Part shown: positions 18,201-26,360 of the stretch, piece by piece
Position numbering within the stretch: position 1 is the first letter of the stretch
Layout: each line of letters opens with the position of its first letter
Source of the DNA: Pseudomonas serbica
GTDB lineage: Bacteria > Pseudomonadota > Gammaproteobacteria > Pseudomonadales > Pseudomonadaceae
Assembly (NCBI RefSeq): GCF_028823535.1
Contig: NZ_JAQIYM010000013.1
Span: forward strand, 166,602 to 230,601
Direction of reading: 5' to 3'
Length of the DNA: 64,000 nucleotides
Notes under the pieces: model-generated
What the model saw: the letters and a program-made list of their open reading frames with translations, nothing else
Told to the model about the DNA's origin: nothing
Databases searched by the model: none
Translations under genes and position numbers: made by a program

Positions 18201-20386
18201 GCCTCCAGTTCATCGACGTCAATGCGCTGGACCTGGCTGGCGATTTCAAACACACGCTCATGGATCTGCTCGCCCCAATGATCCAGCATGGCGCCAGCGA
18301 TACGCGCATGCTCGGCGGCGCGTCCCGCTGAAGCCACAAGCTGACAGGCCGCCTCAAGCACACGGTCGTGGGGAAACACCAGTTGCTCGCGTTCACGCAA
18401 CAGAAAACCTGCATCGACCAGGCTTTGCACATCACGGGTGATTGGTTGCGCCTCACACGGCAACAGCCGATGCAGCAGTGATTCGTCACAGCGTCCGCCG
18501 ACATAACCGGCCGTGCGCAGCACTTCGCGCTCCATCGGTGACAGGCGTTCGAGTCGCAATACCATCAAGTCCGCGACATTGTCGGCGTAGCGATAACCGT
18601 CGACCTCCTGTTGATTCCAGACCCAACGGCGACCCTGCACGTCAAAGCGCACCAGTCGTTCATCGATCAATGCGCGCAACACTTGGCTGACGAACAGAGG
18701 GTTGCCGGCCGTCTTGTAATGCACGACTTGCGCGAGCGCTGCAATCTCCCTGGTATCGGTGCCCAGTTCTGCGCCGATCATCTGTGCGACCGCGGCGACC
18801 GACAATGGCCCCAGCATGACACTTGCACAAGGCAACGATTGCTCGCGGCCCAGCACCTCCAGCACTCCCCCCTTACGCTTGAGGGCCTGCGTCTGCGCCT
18901 CGCGATACGCCAGGATCAGTACCAGATGCCGGGGCCGCCGGTCGACGAAGGCCTGCAAAAACGACAGCGTCGAATCGTCTGCCCATTGCACGTCATCCAC
19001 GAACAGCACCAGGGGGCATCCCGGCTGGGCGAAGACTTCCAATACATCCAGCAAGGTGCGGTTGGCGCGCTCGAGCGCATGTCGGGCCGGCATGTTCGGC
19101 AGCTCAGCTGTGACCCCGATGACCAGCTCGGCCTCGGGCGCCAGTTCCACCAGAAGCCTGCCCCGCCCCTTGAGCCGTTCCACCAGTTGCTCGCCCAGCG
19201 TCTGCAGCTCCAGGGCCGGCTTGCCCAGCAACTGCGTCAACAGCGACTTGAAGATCTGTGCCAAGGGTGCAAATGGAATTTCCTGCTGCAACAGATTGCT
19301 TTTGCCGCTGGCCCAGTAGCCTGGCGCCAAGGGCCGGACACCCTGATGTATCAACGTCGACTTTCCGGCGCCCGGCGCGCCACCGACCAGCAGGACCCGA
19401 GCAATGCCATCGCTGCCCACCTGATCCATCAGCTCGACCAACTGCGTGCGTTCGGCCTCTCGACCAAACAGCACATCGCCGCGGGCCGAGGAAGGCAACA
19501 CATCGAAAGCGCCCAGGCGGAACGCGTCGATACGCTTATTTTCCAGCCACTGCTGTTGGCACCAGGCCAGATCGACGGCCATTGATTCGGCGCTCTGGTA
19601 GCGGGCACCCGGCTCTTTCGCCAGGCCTTTGAGCAGCACCTGGCAGATGCCTTCCGGCAGATCGGTGATACGAATCGCCGGTGATTCAGGCTGGACAGCG
19701 GAATGCACGTGCAGCCATTGGGAAGGGTCACGGGCGGTGAGCGGCAGGTGGCCGGTCAGTGCCTGATAAAGAATCGCAGTCAGCGCGTAGATATCGCTGC
19801 GCGCATCAAAACTGGCGGCATCGCGTCGAACCTGCTCGGGGGCCAGGTAAGGCCATTGCTCCAAAGGGGGCAGTTCAACGGCGGGCGCCTCCCCGGCATG
19901 GCTGTGAACACTCAATAGTCTGACCGAGTCGCCCGCACCCACCACCAAGTGGTGAGGAAGCAGGCTGGCATGTCGTACCCCCCTCTTCTGGGCGCTTGCC
20001 AGCGCGTTGGCCGCCGCTACAGCGATGGCCAGCAAGCGTGCCAGTGGCAGCCCTGTTTCACTGATCAAATCAGTCAGCGGTACCCCGGATACGGGATAGA
20101 TCAACAAAGGCCCCTCGGCCGAGCGGATGAACGCAACAGGGGCAATCGCCCAGGCCGGATCCAGGCGCAAGTGAAAATCGCGCTCCAGCCGCTGACATAG
20201 GGAAGGCCGCTGAATCGGCGCCCGGGCGGCGAGCCAGCGGGTGTCCGATGCACGATCCTGGAGCGTGAACCAGGTCAGGTCGTTTTCCCGGCGCAGCAGG
20301 GTGAAGGTGCAACGCTCCAGCCAGGCTTCATCGTGTACGACATCAAGATTGTGCAAACCGGATGCTGAGAGAGAGCTGCTGGGCAT
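15245..20386 (-). CDS. Giant sensor: pseudokinase + AAA-type ATPase + GAF + histidine kinase
   Basis: About 1713 residues. Residues 1-285 form a protein-kinase-like domain that keeps the APE-type motif (PYLAPEQ) and the following DIYAL, but the HRD catalytic loop reads RHASLLPHHL and the DFG site reads SVHSH, so key catalytic residues are missing: a probable pseudokinase. Residues 300-570 are an AAA/NACHT-like ATPase with Walker A GGAPGAGKST and Walker B LVLFVDDVQWAD. A long helical, TPR-like region reaches about 1290. A GAF domain (about 1300-1450) precedes a HisKA domain with the phospho-accepting His near 1499 (SIAHEISQPL) and an ATPase domain with an N box (NLITNALEAI), DNGPGI and GSGMGMGL. 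No receiver or transmembrane segment, so it is a cytoplasmic sensor. It is divergent from the response regulators at 20653 and 21642, its likely partners. Confidence 0.9.
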   Translation of the reverse strand: MPSSSLSASGLHNLDVVHDEAWLERCTFTLLRRENDLTWFTLQDRASDTRWLAARAPIQRPSLCQRLERDFHLRLDPAWAIAPVAFIRSAEGPLLIYPVSGVPLTDLISETGLPLARLLAIAVAAANALASAQKRGVRHASLLPHHLVVGAGDSVRLLSVHSHAGEAPAVELPPLEQWPYLAPEQVRRDAASFDARSDIYALTAILYQALTGHLPLTARDPSQWLHVHSAVQPESPAIRITDLPEGICQVLLKGLAKEPGARYQSAESMAVDLAWCQQQWLENKRIDAFRLGAFDVLPSSARGDVLFGREAERTQLVELMDQVGSDGIARVLLVGGAPGAGKSTLIHQGVRPLAPGYWASGKSNLLQQEIPFAPLAQIFKSLLTQLLGKPALELQTLGEQLVERLKGRGRLLVELAPEAELVIGVTAELPNMPARHALERANRTLLDVLEVFAQPGCPLVLFVDDVQWADDSTLSFLQAFVDRRPRHLVLILAYREAQTQALKRKGGVLEVLGREQSLPCASVMLGPLSVAAVAQMIGAELGTDTREIAALAQVVHYKTAGNPLFVSQVLRALIDERLVRFDVQGRRWVWNQQEVDGYRYADNVADLMVLRLERLSPMEREVLRTAGYVGGRCDESLLHRLLPCEAQPITRDVQSLVDAGFLLREREQLVFPHDRVLEAACQLVASAGRAAEHARIAGAMLDHWGEQIHERVFEIASQVQRIDVDELEAHRRAAFVELLVEAAERARDTAAVEQAMGYLRTAERLLGQTGWSSLYSQAFATQWLAAECDMLLADLEGAQCRLDECLAQATTVLDRAKTYRLRATLRTLHSDYEGAITEALSGLALLDIPLQRRPSQNDLTLAFTQVRDFVGARRIADLVHLPKADDPSVEAAMELLSTLISSFFVDDDIRFLHLAKMVELTLLHGTTPSSGYGFAWFGVMIAERYGEYVDGQAFAEVALELTDKHGYEAGRTGTLVALDQVSPWTRPMAYARQKAFAAFECGQAGGDLGMSCYACNHIGSDLLFMGEPLPGVLSELEHGLAWVRQFHYIDIERILLAQQAFATDLRDGRLHRPLAELDGVEHDRFGPIDRTRVSQPTLFWSWLYSGMSAFYFGDIPYALRRFEEAAALAWSIPAHINLADYYLFYSLALGSAQAPGEVAAKLEKLERQRLRFLPWIELNPITFRNKLLLIEGVIARLRGQELEAIRCFDQSQIAAAAAGFIHEQALAHEQLADICLTNGLVSGANHHLRVARDCYNQWGANSKAHLLETLHPFLSAQPSFEPVRPMTQVRLDLEVGIEAARALSQEVLLERLVETLMNHLMIQAGADNGMLMMVSGAELQLAATASVEAGNVRVTLACAQPLELMAPASVLNATMRTRTTLVLDDAQADCPEAYSTDLQQRQVRSVLCLPLLKQGLLIGLVYLENSLVPKLFNAQRLTMLEILASQAAVSLQTAKLYEQLVEDNRLHAQMEADLRSSRAELARSSHLKVMGELSASIAHEISQPLLGIVSNASASLRWLKRDQPDLEEAIQGLEDIHSDSARAADIVQALRVLAKQAPLQRLPVQIDSLIAEVVRLSATDLANRKVRLETRLDAQCQVPADEVQIQQVVFNLITNALEAIAGAGLSDGRIIIGSVVKDAHVQVCFQDNGPGIDAHQREQIFDAFYTTKGSGMGMGLAICRSVIGAHGGTLVVQDSEQGARICFNLPLAPASAG

Positions 20387-20547
20387 GAACAATCACCGCT
20401 GAAGATTCGTTTCGGGCTGAGCGGGTGAGTATACGCAAGGCTCTGGCCCGATGGCTGCGCTCGAGCAATCCTGTCCGTTATCGGCACCAGGATGGCAGTT
20501 GAGGGCCGCGCCGGCCTGTAGTCTTTGCGCACTGAAATCGCTGCGTG

Positions 20548-20563
20548 TTATCCCTCGGGATAA
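20548..20563. promoter_or_regulatory. Candidate operator TTATCCC-N2-GGGATAA
   Basis: A perfect 7-bp inverted repeat in the divergent region between the giant sensor gene and its response regulator gene. Its symmetry suits a dimeric LuxR-type helix-turn-helix. Use by the neighbouring regulator is inferred from position only. Confidence 0.45.
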
Positions 20564-20652
20564 TTGCATTATGCGAGGCCGTCCCCTAGCGTGTAGCCCT
20601 GATGAAACGACGTTTGGGCGTCACTACCGGTCAACGCAGTGCAGAGGAACGT

Positions 20653-21645
20653 ATGATCCGACTCGGCCAAGCCACTATTTCCCTGGAACGGCGTGAAGCC
20701 TTTCTGGATGGACGGCCGCTGCGTGTCGGGGGCCGGGCATTCGAAATTCTCTCGGTGCTGTTGCAGGCCGATGGCCGAATCGTCAGCAAAGATGAATTGA
20801 TCACACAGGTCTGGCCTGACACCGTCGTCGAAGAAAACAATCTCCAGGTGCAGATTTCCTCGCTGCGCAAGTTGCTTGGAGAAAAAGAGTTCATCCAGAC
20901 GGTCCCGCGCCGAGGTTACCGATTATTGAAAGAACGTGAATCGCCCCTGCCCCTGTTCCATCCGGTATCACCGGGCACCTACGCATCCGAGGATCAGGAG
21001 TCGATCGATCCTGACAGCGTGCCGGTGTACATCGTGGATGATGAAGCGTCCGTACGCACAGCACTCAGTCGTTTGCTGCGGGCCGAAGGCATCGCGCACC
21101 GGATATTCAGCTCGGCCGAAGAACTGCTCAACGCTGACCTCGACATTGGTCCCGCTTGCCTGTTGCTGGACATCAGCCTGCCCGAGGCGACAGGTCTGGA
21201 ACTGCAATCGGCACTCGGACAACGTGGGCATCCGTGGCCGGTGATTTTCATGACAGGGTTCGGCACCATCCCGATGTCGGTGCAGGCCATGAAAGCGGGC
21301 GCGGTCGAGTTCATGACCAAACCATTCAACGACGAGCAACTACTCGACACCCTGCGCACCACCCGTCAGCGTGCAGCGATGGCATTCGAGCTATGGCGGC
21401 GCACTCAGGCCGCCCGTAAAAAAGCCGCTCTGTTGACCCCCCGTGAGTGCGAAGTGCTGCCACTGATCGTGGAGGGCCTGTCCAACAAACACATCGCCAA
21501 CCGGCTGGGTACCAGCGAAATCACCGCCAAGGTCCATCGCAAACACATCATGGAAAAAATGCAAACGCGCTCGCTGGTGAGCCTGGTCAACCTGTATGGG
21601 TTGATTAGCTCGGAGCCGACGTTTGGCTCGCAGAGTCCTGCATGA
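20653..21645 (+). CDS. Response regulator with OmpR-type wHTH, receiver and LuxR-type HTH
   Basis: About 330 residues with three domains. Residues 1-93 are an OmpR/CadC-type winged helix (RAFEILSVLLQADGRIVSKD, then ISSLRKLLGEKEFIQTVPRR). Residues 122-235 are a receiver with the acidic pocket IVDDEAS, phospho-acceptor Asp in LLLDISLPEA and the conserved Lys in MTKPFN. Residues 262-320 are a LuxR/GerE helix-turn-helix (LTPRECEVLPLIVEGLSNKH). Having two unrelated DNA-binding domains flanking a receiver is unusual. I chose the ATG at 20653 (GAGGAACGT upstream) over one 51 bases earlier. Divergent from the giant histidine kinase and coupled to the next receiver gene. Confidence 0.88.
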   Translation: MIRLGQATISLERREAFLDGRPLRVGGRAFEILSVLLQADGRIVSKDELITQVWPDTVVEENNLQVQISSLRKLLGEKEFIQTVPRRGYRLLKERESPLPLFHPVSPGTYASEDQESIDPDSVPVYIVDDEASVRTALSRLLRAEGIAHRIFSSAEELLNADLDIGPACLLLDISLPEATGLELQSALGQRGHPWPVIFMTGFGTIPMSVQAMKAGAVEFMTKPFNDEQLLDTLRTTRQRAAMAFELWRRTQAARKKAALLTPRECEVLPLIVEGLSNKHIANRLGTSEITAKVHRKHIMEKMQTRSLVSLVNLYGLISSEPTFGSQSPA

Positions 21646-22055
21646 CTACCCACCATGACTGCGCCGCGCCAGGGACATCCGCCAGCGCCATGATCATCGT
21701 CTGTATCGTGGACGATGATGCCTCCGTTCGCAAAAGCCTGGCCAATCTGCTGAGGTCGGCGGGATACCACTCTCGGGTATTCATTTCGGGAGAGGAGTTC
21801 CTGGCCCTCGAAAACTTCGATGACATCGCGTGTCTGCTACTGGATTTGAAGATGAACGGACTGTCAGGGATCGAGGTCATGCACGCGCTGACGCTCAAGG
21901 ACAGAAGATTTCCAGTGATTTGCATGTCGGCACACTGGGATGACGCAACGCTGGCCCAAACCAGCCGCTATGAGCCCATCGAATGTTTGCGTAAACCCTT
22001 CAGCGGCGAAGCTTTGCTGAGCGCTGTGGAGTCTGCGCTTCGTCGATACGACTGA
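21642..22055 (+). CDS. Stand-alone receiver (response regulator) protein
   Basis: 137 residues, receiver domain only: acidic pocket IVDDDASVRK, phospho-acceptor Asp in LLLDLKMNG, Ser in ICMSAHWDD and Lys in CLRKPFS. No output domain. Its ATG overlaps the stop codon of the preceding three-domain regulator (ATGA), which implies translational coupling and matched amounts. It could act as a phosphate sink or a bridge in a phosphorelay from the giant kinase at 15245-20386. Confidence 0.88.
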   Translation: MTTHHDCAAPGTSASAMIIVCIVDDDASVRKSLANLLRSAGYHSRVFISGEEFLALENFDDIACLLLDLKMNGLSGIEVMHALTLKDRRFPVICMSAHWDDATLAQTSRYEPIECLRKPFSGEALLSAVESALRRYD

Positions 22056-22211
22056 AGTCCACGCAATGCCCTTGGCTATCCAGTTTTCGATTTGCGACAG
22101 CTGGGTCGGCGCTTCGTATTGCACTTTTCCCTTCGCCGGGCGTCCCTTGTTTAAGACAGGCCGACATGGCCTGCCTACCCCGGACAACTGACCCTCAACC
22201 AAGGACTCGTG

Positions 22212-22652
22212 ATGACTTTTTTCATTTTTCTGCTCGCCTGCGCAGCGGCCGCCAGCACTGGCATCCTGTTCAAACCGGGCCAGTGGTACCAATCCCTGGT
22301 CAAACCCGGTTTCACACCGCCCAATTGGGTGTTTCCACTCGCCTGGACGACCATCTACCTGCTGCTCGCCTGGGGTGGGTACCGGATGACCCTGATTCCT
22401 GGCAGTCAGGTGGTGCTGGCGTTATGGGCGGCACAGATCGCGCTCAATACGCTGTGGACGCCAGTGTTCTTCGGCGCGCACCACCTTCTCGCCGCCCTGC
22501 TGATCCTGGCGTTGCTCTGGGTGGTGGCCGTGGTGATGGTGGTGATGGCCATGCGGCTCGATGTCATCACAGGCCTGATCTTCTTTCCTTACGTCGTCTG
22601 GCTGTGTGTGGCGGCCGCGTTGAATTTTTCCATTTGGCGCAATAACCGCTGA
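22212..22652 (+). CDS. tspO: TspO/MBR-family tryptophan-rich sensory protein
   Basis: About 146 residues with five predicted transmembrane helices. The family features are visible: WYQSLVKPGFTPPNWVFPLAW near the N-terminus (loop 1 and helix 2), WAAQIALNTLWTPVFFG and the C-terminal YVVWLCVAAALNFSIW. TspO proteins bind porphyrins and related ligands in the membrane and take part in stress or redox responses. I use the ATG after AAGGACTCGTG; a GTG one codon earlier is also possible. It is convergent with the permease gene at 22659. Confidence 0.92.
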   Translation: MTFFIFLLACAAAASTGILFKPGQWYQSLVKPGFTPPNWVFPLAWTTIYLLLAWGGYRMTLIPGSQVVLALWAAQIALNTLWTPVFFGAHHLLAALLILALLWVVAVVMVVMAMRLDVITGLIFFPYVVWLCVAAALNFSIWRNNR

Positions 22653-22658
22653 GGCCAC

Positions 22659-24059
22659 CTAGCCCACTGAAGTCGCCCTGGCAGCCTGTGCAGGGTGACG
22701 GGATGTCACCAGGCCGATAAAGGAAATCGCCAGCGCCAGGCCAATGGTCGTGCTCACTTCGGTGCGGTGCTCCGGGGTGATCATCATCACCGCCAACGCT
22801 GCGCAGATGAACCCGATCACCAGCCAGGTCAGCCAGGGAAACAGCCACATGCGAAAGGTCAGCTCGACCTTCTGGCGCCGCAACATCCGCCGCATGCGCA
22901 ACTGCGACACGGCAATGGCCAGGTACACCAGCAAGGCAATCGCGCCCGAACTGGCAAGCAGGAATTCAAACAGGCCGGCGGGCATGAAGTAGCTCCACAC
23001 GGTGATCGCCGCACCCAGCACGGTGCTGGCGATGACCGCTGCCCGCGGCACGCCTTCGCTGGAGGTCGCCTTCAGCGCCTTCGGCGCATCGCCACGACGT
23101 CCCAGCGAGTACAGCATGCGCGAGGCGATGTAGATTGAGGAGTTCATGCAACTGGCCACGGCGATCAGCACCACCACGTCCACCATGAACTTGGCGTGGG
23201 GGATGTTCATGATTTCCAGTGCGCGCTGGTAGGAGCCCACGGAAGCGAGCAACGGATCGTTCCAGGGCACCACGGAGATGACCACGAAAATCGACAGCAG
23301 GTAGAACACGCCGATGCGCCAGATCACCGAACGGGTGGCCTTGGCAATGTTCTGCGAGGGGTTGTCGGATTCGGCGGCGGCGATGGTCACGGCCTCGGTG
23401 CCGATGAAGCTGAACATGATGGTGATGAAGGCGCCCACCACCGCCGACAGGCCGTTGGGGGCGAACCCGCCGTGGTCGGCCATCAGGCCGCTCAAGCCGC
23501 TGACCTGGCGATCGGGCACCCAGCCCATCAACACCGCAAAACCGACGCCGATGAAACCGATGATCGCCACCACCTTGGCCATGGCGAACCAGAATTCGAA
23601 TTCGCCGTACTTGGAGACACTGAACAGGTTGGTGATCACCAAGGCAATGATCGACGCCAGGGCGAACAGCCAGGCATCGACCTGGGGAAACCACTGGTTC
23701 AGCACATGACCGGCAGCCAGCGCCTCGATGGGGATTACCAGGACCCAGAACCACCAGTACAGCCAACCGATGGTGAAGCCGGCCCAGCGCCCGATGGCCT
23801 GGTCGGCATAGGTGGAGAAAGACCCGGTATCGGGATTGGCCACCGCCATTTCCCCGAGCATGCGCATGACCAGCACCACCAGCAGCCCGGAGAACAGATA
23901 GGCCAGCAAGACGGCCGGGCCGGCCGCCGCAATGGCATGCCCGGACCCGACGAATAATCCGGCACCGATGATGCCGGCAATGGAAAGCATGGTGACGTGA
24001 CGAGGCTTGAAGCCCTGCGCCAATTGGCCGTTCGAATCCTTGGAACTCGGGCTTGTCAT
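22659..24059 (-). CDS. gabP: Amino-acid permease, GabP-like (APC superfamily)
   Basis: About 466 residues with 12 transmembrane helices. The segments RHVTMLSIAGIIGAGLFVGS, GEMAVANPDTGSFSTYAD and FIGTEAVTIAAAESDNP closely match the gamma-aminobutyrate permease as I remember it from Escherichia coli. It would import GABA or a related omega-amino acid with protons across the inner membrane. No gabT or gabD lies beside it, so the specificity is inferred from similarity alone. A GTG three codons upstream is an alternative start; neither has a strong ribosome-binding site. Confidence 0.85.
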   Translation of the reverse strand: MTSPSSKDSNGQLAQGFKPRHVTMLSIAGIIGAGLFVGSGHAIAAAGPAVLLAYLFSGLLVVLVMRMLGEMAVANPDTGSFSTYADQAIGRWAGFTIGWLYWWFWVLVIPIEALAAGHVLNQWFPQVDAWLFALASIIALVITNLFSVSKYGEFEFWFAMAKVVAIIGFIGVGFAVLMGWVPDRQVSGLSGLMADHGGFAPNGLSAVVGAFITIMFSFIGTEAVTIAAAESDNPSQNIAKATRSVIWRIGVFYLLSIFVVISVVPWNDPLLASVGSYQRALEIMNIPHAKFMVDVVVLIAVASCMNSSIYIASRMLYSLGRRGDAPKALKATSSEGVPRAAVIASTVLGAAITVWSYFMPAGLFEFLLASSGAIALLVYLAIAVSQLRMRRMLRRQKVELTFRMWLFPWLTWLVIGFICAALAVMMITPEHRTEVSTTIGLALAISFIGLVTSRHPAQAARATSVG

Positions 24060-24210
24060 TGTGTGCACCGCGGCAAAAGATGCGCCACCTTACCCGGCTT
24101 TTCCGTCAAATCAGTTACCTGATCGCGCCGCCTCCGTACCTGATCTCGACACGCGCGCGCCATTCGTTCACGGCCAAGACTCATCGGTCATCAACGCAGA
24201 GCTGCTGTTT

Positions 24211-26145
24211 TCAGCTGTTTGCGCGAAACGCCCCGACGGCTGCACCCAGGCTTGCACTGAGGCGCTGCAGGTCGCCATTGGCCATTTCCAGGCGTCCACA
24301 CTCCTCGGCATTCTGCTCCACCACCAGGTCCACCTGACCCAGGGCAGCATCGACCTTGCAAACCAGCTCATGCTGAGTCGCTGCCGCCTGTGCGATGCTC
24401 TGTCCGGTGTGTTCGACACGCGAGATCGCCTCGGTAATCGCGTCCAGCACCTGGTTCGCGCGCGCCGTCAGATCAACGCCCTCGGCGGTCAGGCGCTGGC
24501 TGTCACACAGGCTGGCGGCAGTCTGCGCGGTCATCTGGCCGAGACGTTGAATCATGCTGTCGATCTCCCCCGTCGACGCTCGCGTACGACTGGCCAGGGC
24601 TCGCACTTCGTCCGCGACCACTGCAAAACCACGCCCCTGTTCACCGGCACGGGCAGCCTCGATAGCCGCGTTCAACGCCAACAGATTGGTCTGCTCGGCG
24701 ATGGCGCTGATCACGTCCAGCACACGGGTAATGGCCTGGCTTTCTTGTTCCAGCAGGTGCATGGAGCTGGCACTGCTGGTCATTTCCAGCGCCAACCGCT
24801 GCAAACTTTGACTGGCTTGTCGTACCAGATCGTCGCCCTGATGGATCAGCTCGCAGGTCGCACCCAGGGTTTTCTGATTGTCTGCGACTTGCCGGGTCAC
24901 CTGTGCCGCAGCCAGGGTCATATGCTGCATGGACTGCACGACCTGCGCGGCCTGTTCGCGCTGAGCCCGCACGCCCTGCCCTGTGCGCTCGACCATGGCG
25001 TCCAGGGTGATGGCAGCACCGTCAAGCTGTTGCACTTCGCTGCCGATGCGTCCGACCAGGTTGCGCAGCGCCTGCATCATCAGGTCGATCGCGTGGCCGA
25101 GCTGGCCCAGTTCGTCGTGCCGAGCGAGTAATCCGGGACGCTCTTGCAGGTCCCCCGCCGCCACCCGTTGCGCCAGCTCAAGCATCGACTTCAGCGGGGT
25201 AACAATCGAGCGCCGGATCAACAGGCAGGCACCGACACTGAGCACCACCGCCAGCAGCACCATCACCGCCAGTTGCAACTGCAGACGTTGGCGGAGCAAT
25301 TCGTAGGATTGCGCGGCCCTGACGCGCTCGTCTTCCAGCAGCATCGTCACTTTCTCGGCCGAACTCGACATGTTCAGCTGTTGCGCCATGGCCTGTTCGC
25401 CACTGGCGGCATAAGCCAGGAAAGCCTGTCGATATTCGCTGAGCGCGGCGCTGGCCTCATCCAGTGCCCGATGCCGATCGCCGTCGAGTTGCGCATTCAG
25501 GCTGTTCAGCGCCGTCGACAGCTCACTGACCCGGTTGACCCAATCGTCCTGGTAGCGCTTCTGCGGGTCCAGGGAAAAAAACAGCTCGCTGTCGCGCAGG
25601 TTGGCCAGGCGTTCGCGTAAGGCCACCGCCTCTTCCAGTTGCTGCATGGACTGCGCATCGGGCAACCGCTGCTGCTCGAGATTCAGGTTGATATCGTCCA
25701 GTTGGTCGAGGAACACCTCGCCGAAACGCTGCCCCGCCGTCTGCGCCAGCTCTTGCATGCGCAGACGCGCCTGTAACGCCTGCTGGCGCGCCTCGGCATA
25801 GGCTTGGAACGCCTTCAGGTAACGCTCGGCGGCGTCCGAAAGCGCAGGTGCGAATTCCTCGCCCACGCCTGCGCGCAACTGACTCAACGCTTGCCCGACC
25901 TGCGCGGCAGTCTCCGCCGACGGCAGCAAACCGAAGTCCTTCTCCGCCAGCCGCGCCTGGGCGAGGCTGGCTTTCTGTTGGTCCAGCTCGCGTAAACGGG
26001 TGGCGCTGGCTTGGCTGACCTGCACCGCATACCAGGCGCTGAGCGCCATGCCCAGTGTACAGGCAAGCACCAGCCCGAAGCCGAGCGACAGCTTGCCGCC
26101 CACACTCAGGCGAATCGTCAAGGCACCGAGGAAATGGCTGGTCAT
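24211..26145 (-). CDS. Methyl-accepting chemotaxis protein with large helical sensor domain
   Basis: About 644 residues. Transmembrane helix 1 (LSVGGKLSLGFGLVLACTLG) is followed by a roughly 250-residue all-helical periplasmic region, the size of the HBM (helical bimodular) ligand-binding domains of McpS-type receptors. Then come transmembrane helix 2 (LQLAVMVLLAVVLSVGACLL), a HAMP domain, and the cytoplasmic signalling domain with the conserved hairpin tip NLLALNAAIEAARAGEQGRG. It reports a chemical signal to CheA/CheW. A short leader frame ends in an ATGA overlap with this start, and a nod-box-like operator lies at 26279-26315. That operator suggests joint control with the catabolic island at 30642-52642. 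The ligand is unknown. Confidence 0.88.
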   Translation of the reverse strand: MTSHFLGALTIRLSVGGKLSLGFGLVLACTLGMALSAWYAVQVSQASATRLRELDQQKASLAQARLAEKDFGLLPSAETAAQVGQALSQLRAGVGEEFAPALSDAAERYLKAFQAYAEARQQALQARLRMQELAQTAGQRFGEVFLDQLDDINLNLEQQRLPDAQSMQQLEEAVALRERLANLRDSELFFSLDPQKRYQDDWVNRVSELSTALNSLNAQLDGDRHRALDEASAALSEYRQAFLAYAASGEQAMAQQLNMSSSAEKVTMLLEDERVRAAQSYELLRQRLQLQLAVMVLLAVVLSVGACLLIRRSIVTPLKSMLELAQRVAAGDLQERPGLLARHDELGQLGHAIDLMMQALRNLVGRIGSEVQQLDGAAITLDAMVERTGQGVRAQREQAAQVVQSMQHMTLAAAQVTRQVADNQKTLGATCELIHQGDDLVRQASQSLQRLALEMTSSASSMHLLEQESQAITRVLDVISAIAEQTNLLALNAAIEAARAGEQGRGFAVVADEVRALASRTRASTGEIDSMIQRLGQMTAQTAASLCDSQRLTAEGVDLTARANQVLDAITEAISRVEHTGQSIAQAAATQHELVCKVDAALGQVDLVVEQNAEECGRLEMANGDLQRLSASLGAAVGAFRANS

Positions 26146-26198
26146 CGGCAGGAAAAACCTGACACCCGCGGCGATGCAGCGATGGAGCGAATAGCCAT
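26142..26198 (-). CDS. Possible 18-codon leader ORF coupled to the chemoreceptor gene
   Basis: ATG preceded by AGAGGG at 8-base spacing; 18 codons reading MAIRSIAASPRVSGFSCR, with the TGA overlapping the ATG of the chemoreceptor gene (ATGA). The chemoreceptor ATG itself has only a weak ribosome-binding site, so translation could depend on this leader. Small size means it may be chance. Confidence 0.35.
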   Translation of the reverse strand: MAIRSIAASPRVSGFSCR

Positions 26199-26278
26199 CG
26201 AACGAACCCTCTTTTATTGTTTTTGTTGGCAGACCAAACAACGGGTACAGGTTGCCGGGACAGAGGGGGGGATGACTA

Positions 26279-26315
26279 ATCGCTTGTCGGGATGCGTCCT
26301 ATCGGCAGGCACAAT
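26279..26315. promoter_or_regulatory. Nod-box-like operator A (upstream of chemoreceptor)
   Basis: Reads ATC-N9-GAT-N7-ATC-N9-AAT, with 9-7-9 spacing identical to the five other copies near 44925, 46430, 47459, 49716 and 52705; one half-site is AAT instead of GAT. It is embedded in TGACTAATCGC ... TACCT, which is shared with the boxes at 44925 and 46430. It lies about 130 bp upstream of the chemoreceptor start and downstream of the MarR gene stop, so the chemoreceptor is the probable target. Confidence 0.75.
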
Positions 26316-26360
26316 ACCTCAATGACGGGCGAGCGGAACCTCAGGTATTGATGCGCAGGC

